Notes under the pieces: generated by a model
Told to the model about the DNA's origin: nothing
Seen by the model: only the letters and a program-made list of their open reading frames with translations
Databases searched by the model: none
DNA from: Akkermansia muciniphila
GTDB taxonomy: Bacteria > Pseudomonadota > Gammaproteobacteria > Burkholderiales > Burkholderiaceae_C
Assembly: GCA_943327015.2 (NCBI GenBank)
Contig: CALPVM020000052.1
Span: forward strand, 1 to 10,746
Length of the DNA stretch: 10,746 bases
Direction: 5' to 3'
Translations under genes and position numbers: made by a program
Shown here: in pieces, positions 7,571 to 10,746 of the stretch
Numbering within the stretch: the stretch's first letter is position 1
Layout: each line of letters opens with the position of its first letter

Positions 7571-8833
7571 TTAACCGCCACGACGCATCATGTCAAAAAA
7601 TTCGCTGTTGTTTTTGGTGGCGCGCATTTGCTTGAGCACCATTTCCATGGACTCAATATCGTCCATGTTGTATAAAAACTGGCGCAAAATGCGGGTCTTT
7701 TGCAGAATATCAGAGCCTAACAACAACTCTTCACGACGGGTGCCACTTCGGTTGAGTTGAATAGATGGGAATACACGTTTTTCGTACAAGCGGCGGTCGA
7801 GGTGAATTTCGCTGTTGCCCGTACCTTTAAATTCTTCAAAAATAACTTCGTCCATGCGGCTGCCAGTGTCTACCAGCGCAGTGGCAATAATGGTTAAGGA
7901 TCCACCTTCTTCAACATTGCGGGCAGCGCCCAAAAAGCGCTTAGGACGCTGCAAGGCATTGGAATCTACACCTCCGGTGAGCACCTTACCCGAGGATGGC
8001 ACTACGTTGTTGTAAGCACGCGCCAACCGGGTAATGGAGTCGAGCAAAATAACAACGTCTTTTTTAAGCTCAACCAATCGCTTGGCGCGTTCGATCACCA
8101 TCTCGGCTACGTGCACGTGGCGCGCAGCGGGTTCATCGAAAGTAGATGCAATGACTTCGCCATTGACAGTGCGTTGCATTTCAGTAACTTCTTCCGGACG
8201 CTCATCTACCAGCAAAACCATCATGTGGCTTCGGGGGTAGTTAGCAGAAATGGCGTGTGCTATGTGTTGCATCATCACGGTTTTTCCGCTTTTTGGCGGG
8301 GCTACCAATAAGGCGCGTTGCCCTTTGCCGATCGGCGCAATGATGTCGATAATGCGGCCGGTAATATTTTCTTCGCCCCGAATGTCACGCTCAAGACGCA
8401 TTTGCTCCTTAGGGAACAATGGCGTCAAATTTTCGAACATGACTTTGTGCTTGTTGTTTTCTGGCAGGTCGCCATTGACCTTGTCCAACTTGTTCAAAGC
8501 AAAGTAGCGCTCACCGTCTTTGGGTGTACGCACTTCACCTTCAATCATGTCTCCGGTGTGCAGGTTAAAACGCCGCACTTGGCTCGGACTTATATAAATA
8601 TCGTCCGTGCTGGCTGTGTAGCTGGAGTCTGGGCTACGTAAGAAACCAAAACCATCGGGCAAAATTTCAAGAACACCATCAGCAATGATTTGCTCACCAT
8701 TGCGCGCACGTTTTTTGATGATGGCAAACATGAGTTCTTGTTTGCGCATGCGGCCGGTGTTTTCTATCTCAAGCTCTTCAGCCTGTTTTAGTACTTCGGA
8801 CACATGCAGTGCCTTGAGTTCGTTTAAGTGCAT
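7571..8833 (-). CDS. rho: Transcription termination factor Rho
   Basis: Hexameric RNA helicase that ends transcription at C-rich, unstructured sites. The product has 420 residues (E. coli Rho has 419), with most key residues at the same numbers as in E. coli. The N-terminal helical bundle (1-47) precedes an OB-fold RNA-binding domain with the RNP1-like DGFGFLR (60-66). The RecA-like motor has Walker A APPKSGKT (178-185), the catalytic region DERPEEVTEM (210-219) with Glu211, Walker B VVILLDSITRLARAYN (260-275) with Asp265, the Q-loop around GKVLTGGVDSNAL (283-295) and the arginine-finger region TRREELLLG (365-373). No insertion domain is present. GGGA lies eight bases before the ATG. It sits between trxA and rpmE on the same strand, the usual Burkholderiales order. 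Rho normally represses its own synthesis through its leader; a C-rich leader is present here. Confidence 0.98.
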   Translation of the reverse strand: MHLNELKALHVSEVLKQAEELEIENTGRMRKQELMFAIIKKRARNGEQIIADGVLEILPDGFGFLRSPDSSYTASTDDIYISPSQVRRFNLHTGDMIEGEVRTPKDGERYFALNKLDKVNGDLPENNKHKVMFENLTPLFPKEQMRLERDIRGEENITGRIIDIIAPIGKGQRALLVAPPKSGKTVMMQHIAHAISANYPRSHMMVLLVDERPEEVTEMQRTVNGEVIASTFDEPAARHVHVAEMVIERAKRLVELKKDVVILLDSITRLARAYNNVVPSSGKVLTGGVDSNALQRPKRFLGAARNVEEGGSLTIIATALVDTGSRMDEVIFEEFKGTGNSEIHLDRRLYEKRVFPSIQLNRSGTRREELLLGSDILQKTRILRQFLYNMDDIESMEMVLKQMRATKNNSEFFDMMRRGG

Positions 8834-8855
8834 GGAGTAGTTCCCGTCGGGGGAG

Positions 8856-8921
8856 TTAACCGTTGTTGCGGTGGATAAAACTAAAAATTATGGGGAGTTG
8901 GTGAGCCGTGCAGCGGAGCAT
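8856..8921 (-). other. Possible 21-codon leader ORF upstream of rho
   Basis: On the minus strand an ATG at 8921 opens a frame of 21 codons that ends in TAA at 8858-8856, 22 bases before the rho ATG. It begins MLRCTAHQLPII. E. coli rho also has a short leader ORF (rhoL), which makes this worth noting, but I see no sequence likeness and only a weak GAG as a ribosome binding site. It may be chance. Confidence 0.2.
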
Positions 8922-8935
8922 GATCTCGGTGTTCG

Positions 8936-8953
8936 GATTCAATATGTTGAATC
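8936..8953. repeat. Inverted repeat GATTCAA-4-TTGAATC upstream of rho
   Basis: The 7-bp arms GATTCAA (8936-8942) and TTGAATC (8947-8953) form a perfect inverted repeat around TATG. A second, shorter inverted repeat, GGATT (8955-8959) and AATCC (8967-8971), lies directly beside it. Both fall 100-140 bases upstream of the rho ATG and overlap the best promoter candidate, so an operator role is possible. No binding protein is known from the sequence alone. Confidence 0.5.
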
Positions 8954-8968
8954 AGGATTTCATGACAA
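8941..8968 (-). promoter_or_regulatory. Candidate sigma-70 promoter for rho
   Basis: On the minus strand TTGTCA (8968-8963, five of six matches to the -35 consensus) is separated by 16 bases from CATATT (8946-8941, four of six matches to the -10). It lies downstream of the trxA terminator and would give rho a leader of about 100 bases. The -10 element is weak, so the call is tentative. Confidence 0.3.
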
Positions 8969-8996
8969 TCCTTCGAACAGGTTATATTATGACAGG

Positions 8997-9026
8997 AAAA
9001 AAGCCATACCGTAAAAGCATGGCTTT
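8997..9026 (-). terminator. Intrinsic terminator of trxA
   Basis: Read on the minus strand, AAAGCCAT (9026-9019) and ATGGCTTT (9007-9000) form an eight-pair stem with an 11-base loop, and the T-run continues to 8997. It begins ten bases after the trxA stop codon, separating trxA from rho as a transcription unit. Confidence 0.85.
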
Positions 9027-9036
9027 GCAAGTGCGT

Positions 9037-9369
9037 TTAAGCCAGTTGCTGGTCGATAAAGGCGATAAGTTGCGCTTTGCTCATGGCCCCCACCTTGGTA
9101 GCAGCCAGTTGTCCGTTTTTAAAAAGCATGAGGGTGGGTATACCACGGATGCCAAATTTTCCTGGGATGTCGCGGTTCTCATCGACATTCATTTTGGCAA
9201 TTTGCAGTTTGCCTTCGTAGGCGGCAGATACATCGTCCAAAATAGGTGCAATCATTTTGCAAGGGCCGCACCACTCTGCCCAATAATCCACTAACACAGG
9301 TTGTTGGGATTGCAATACTTCGGCTTCGAAGGTTGCATCGGTTACGTTTTTGATCAGATCGCTGGCCAT
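9037..9369 (-). CDS. trxA: Thioredoxin 1
   Basis: Small cytoplasmic dithiol oxidoreductase that reduces protein disulfides using electrons from thioredoxin reductase. The product has 110 residues and a complete thioredoxin fold. The active site is WCGPCK (Trp33, Cys34, Cys37, Lys38), the buried Asp28 in VLVDYWAEW matches Asp26 of E. coli, and the cis-proline is Pro78 in RGIPTLMLF. There is no signal peptide, so it is a cytoplasmic thioredoxin and not a periplasmic relative. AAGGA lies about six bases before the ATG. It is divergent from fpr and followed by its own terminator, then rho; trxA next to rho is common in proteobacteria. Confidence 0.97.
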   Translation of the reverse strand: MASDLIKNVTDATFEAEVLQSQQPVLVDYWAEWCGPCKMIAPILDDVSAAYEGKLQIAKMNVDENRDIPGKFGIRGIPTLMLFKNGQLAATKVGAMSKAQLIAFIDQQLA

Positions 9370-9643
9370 GGTAGTTCCTTTGAAAATGTACGATTCAGCT
9401 CAGGTGGGCGCATTGTGACAGATGCCAAGCTCAGCCAAGTGTATGAATGTCAATTGCCGCTATAAAGAAATTTAATGATCACGATTGTATGTCGCTATGC
9501 GGGCTTTCAAGTGACCATGAGACGGGTAAATGTGCTTTAGATACTCTTTTAATCGGGCAGATTGGTATCGATTTCGGTGCGTATCAATGCTCTGGGCGAT
9601 TACACTAGAGGGTTATATTGATTTTAACTTTGCTAGGCCCTTC
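9370..9643. promoter_or_regulatory. Divergent promoter region between trxA and fpr
   Basis: This 274-base gap must hold the start signals of both trxA (minus) and fpr (plus). For trxA, a minus-strand TTGAAA (9510-9505) lies 15 bases from TACAAT (9489-9484), a short-spaced sigma-70-like pair; a perfect TTGACA on the same strand at 9454-9449 has no good -10 partner. For fpr, TATATT at 9614-9619 is a possible -10 with no recognisable -35, which could mean activator dependence. The frame of fpr is open upstream to about 9530, but that stretch shows no family resemblance and I treat it as non-coding. Confidence 0.4.
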
Positions 9644-10420
9644 ATGAGTGCATTTTTAGAAGAAACCGTTTTAAGTGTTCACCACTGGACGGATCGTTTG
9701 TTTAGTTTTAAAACTACGCGCGACCAAGCTTTGCGTTTTTCAAATGGTCACTTTACGATGATCGGATTGCGCTTGGAAACGGGTAAGCCATTGCTGCGTG
9801 CTTATAGTATTGTGAGTGCCAATTACGAAGATCATCTTGAGTTTTTAAGTATTAAGGTACCGGACGGTCCGCTTACTTCACGCCTGCAGCACATTCAGGT
9901 AGGTGACAAAATTGTGGTTGGGCGTAAACCGACTGGAACACTGTTAATTGACTATTTACTACCCGCCAAAAACTTGTATCTGCTGGGTACAGGTACCGGT
10001 GTCGCGCCTTTTTTGAGCATTATTCGTGATCCTGCCACCTATGAACGCTTTGAGAAGGTCATTTTGGTGCATGGTGTACGTGAAGTTGCTGAACTGGCTT
10101 ATTACGATTATCTGACCCACGAGTTGCCAGACCATGAGTTTTTGGGTGAAACGGTGTCTTCGCAGTTGTTGTACTACCCCACTGTGACGCGCGAGCCATT
10201 CAAAAATCAGGGGCGTGTTACTACTTTGCTGGAGTCCGGTAAGCTGGAAGAAGATTTGGGGTTGCCACGTTTAGACCCTGCCAATGACCGCGTCATGATT
10301 TGCGGCAGCCCCGAGATGCTGCGTGACTTAAAACACATGCTTGAAAAGCGTAGTTTCATGGAAGGCAACACCACCCGACCCGGTGACTTTGTTATTGAGC
10401 GGGCGTTTGCGGAGCAGTAA
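9644..10420 (+). CDS. fpr: Ferredoxin/flavodoxin-NADP(+) reductase
   Basis: FAD enzyme that passes electrons between NADPH and ferredoxin or flavodoxin, in bacteria often tied to oxidative-stress defence and Fe-S metabolism. The product has 258 residues, like the Azotobacter/Pseudomonas-type enzyme. The FAD domain (1-100) has RAYSIVS (52-58) and KPTGTL (95-100). The NADP domain has GTGTGVAPFLS (115-125), VHGVR (142-146), YYPTVTRE (177-184) and MICGSPEML (218-226). The C-terminus IERAFAEQ (251-258) matches the subclass that ends in a short extension after the aromatic residue stacking on FAD. The ATG at 9644 is chosen because MSAFLEETVLSVHHW aligns with the family N-terminus; only a weak AGG precedes it. 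It is divergent from trxA and ends in a strong terminator. Confidence 0.96.
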   Translation: MSAFLEETVLSVHHWTDRLFSFKTTRDQALRFSNGHFTMIGLRLETGKPLLRAYSIVSANYEDHLEFLSIKVPDGPLTSRLQHIQVGDKIVVGRKPTGTLLIDYLLPAKNLYLLGTGTGVAPFLSIIRDPATYERFEKVILVHGVREVAELAYYDYLTHELPDHEFLGETVSSQLLYYPTVTREPFKNQGRVTTLLESGKLEEDLGLPRLDPANDRVMICGSPEMLRDLKHMLEKRSFMEGNTTRPGDFVIERAFAEQ

Positions 10421-10448
10421 ATAAAAACTGCTTACCAAAGCACTCACC

Positions 10449-10474
10449 AACAGCAGGTCGAACCTGCTGTTTTT
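10449..10474 (+). terminator. Intrinsic terminator of fpr
   Basis: AACAGCAGGT (10449-10458) and ACCTGCTGTT (10462-10471) make a perfect ten-pair stem with a CGA loop, followed by a T-run to 10474. It starts 28 bases after the fpr stop. No T-run follows on the minus strand, so the convergent kinase gene, whose stop is at 10477, may lack an efficient intrinsic terminator here. Confidence 0.9.
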
Positions 10475-10476
10475 GT

Positions 10477-10746
10477 TTATGCTGCAGCCAGTGGCAGATA
10501 AAAAGTAAACGCGCTGCCCGCACCTTGTACGCTGTCGCAGCGTATGCCGCCACCCATGGATTCGAGCAGTTGCTTGACAATAGATAGCCCCAAACCGGTG
10601 GAGTCTTCACCTCCTGTGGGGCGTGGCGAAAGGCGAGAGAACTTTTGGAACAGGCGCGGCATTTCTGCAGGCGAAATGCCGGGCCCTTGGTCGCGGACGG
10701 TGCACCATATCTGATCTTCGTTGACCTTGCTGTCAACCCAAATGGA
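10477..10746 (-). CDS. Sensor histidine kinase, C-terminal part (5' end cut off)
   Basis: The frame is open to the right edge, so only the last 89 residues are visible. They form the end of a HATPase_c domain: the ATP-binding G1 box RDQGPGI, the F-box region LFQKFSRLS, the G2 box STGLGLSIVKQLL, and the closing strand GSAFTFYLPL just before the stop. The N-box, the phosphoacceptor histidine and any sensor region lie outside the window, so the signal and partner regulator are unknown. The G2 box is preceded by RPTGGED, a loop typical of many two-component kinases. It is convergent with fpr and probably functionally unrelated to it. Confidence 0.9.
   Translation of the reverse strand, partial: SIWVDSKVNEDQIWCTVRDQGPGISPAEMPRLFQKFSRLSPRPTGGEDSTGLGLSIVKQLLESMGGGIRCDSVQGAGSAFTFYLPLAAA

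Noticed and set aside
8908..9294. 128-residue plus-strand open frame opposite trxA
   Set aside because: It covers the trxA terminator and most of trxA in antisense and has no recognisable features.
9530..9643. 38-residue upstream extension of fpr
   Set aside because: The family N-terminus begins at the ATG at 9644; the extension does not resemble any reductase and probably contains the promoter region.

Overview
This window looks like a piece of a betaproteobacterial, probably Burkholderiales, chromosome. The evidence is the gene order pstC-pstA-pstB-phoU-phoB-phoR in one run, the trxA-rho-rpmE block with a zinc-ligand-free (type B) L31, and a 258-residue Azotobacter-type ferredoxin-NADP reductase. 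By eye the base composition is near 50% G+C, low for the order, which would fit freshwater or marine genera such as Limnobacter or Polynucleobacter. That genus-level idea is an inference only. I see no insertion sequence, phage gene, CRISPR array, tRNA or rRNA.

Left part (3-5429, + strand): the phosphate operon. It runs from the permease subunits PstC (start cut off by the window edge) and PstA, through the ATPase PstB and the regulator PhoU, to the response regulator PhoB and its sensor kinase PhoR. pstC/pstA and phoU/phoB overlap by ATGA, and the other gaps are 37, 16 and 18 bases. The transporter imports phosphate, PhoU relays transporter state to PhoR, and PhoR phosphorylates PhoB. pstS and the expected Pho box lie to the left, outside the window.

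Middle (5400-7115, - strand): a large polytopic membrane protein with the layout of a GT-C (PMT/ArnT-like) glycosyltransferase. Its 3' end overlaps the 3' end of phoR by 30 bases. Its start is uncertain and sits just past the terminator of rpmE.

Right-middle (7142-9369, - strand): the housekeeping genes trxA (thioredoxin), rho (termination factor) and rpmE (ribosomal protein L31 type B), read in that order on the minus strand. trxA and rpmE each end in a clear intrinsic terminator. The rho upstream region holds inverted repeats, a C-rich leader and a possible 21-codon leader ORF.

Right end (9644-10746): fpr (ferredoxin/flavodoxin-NADP reductase) on the + strand, divergent from trxA across a 274-base gap and ending in a strong terminator. 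A truncated histidine kinase faces it on the - strand. I found no evidence for an undescribed biological system. The points that deserve a second look are the regulatory sequences around rho and rpmE and the unassigned membrane glycosyltransferase.
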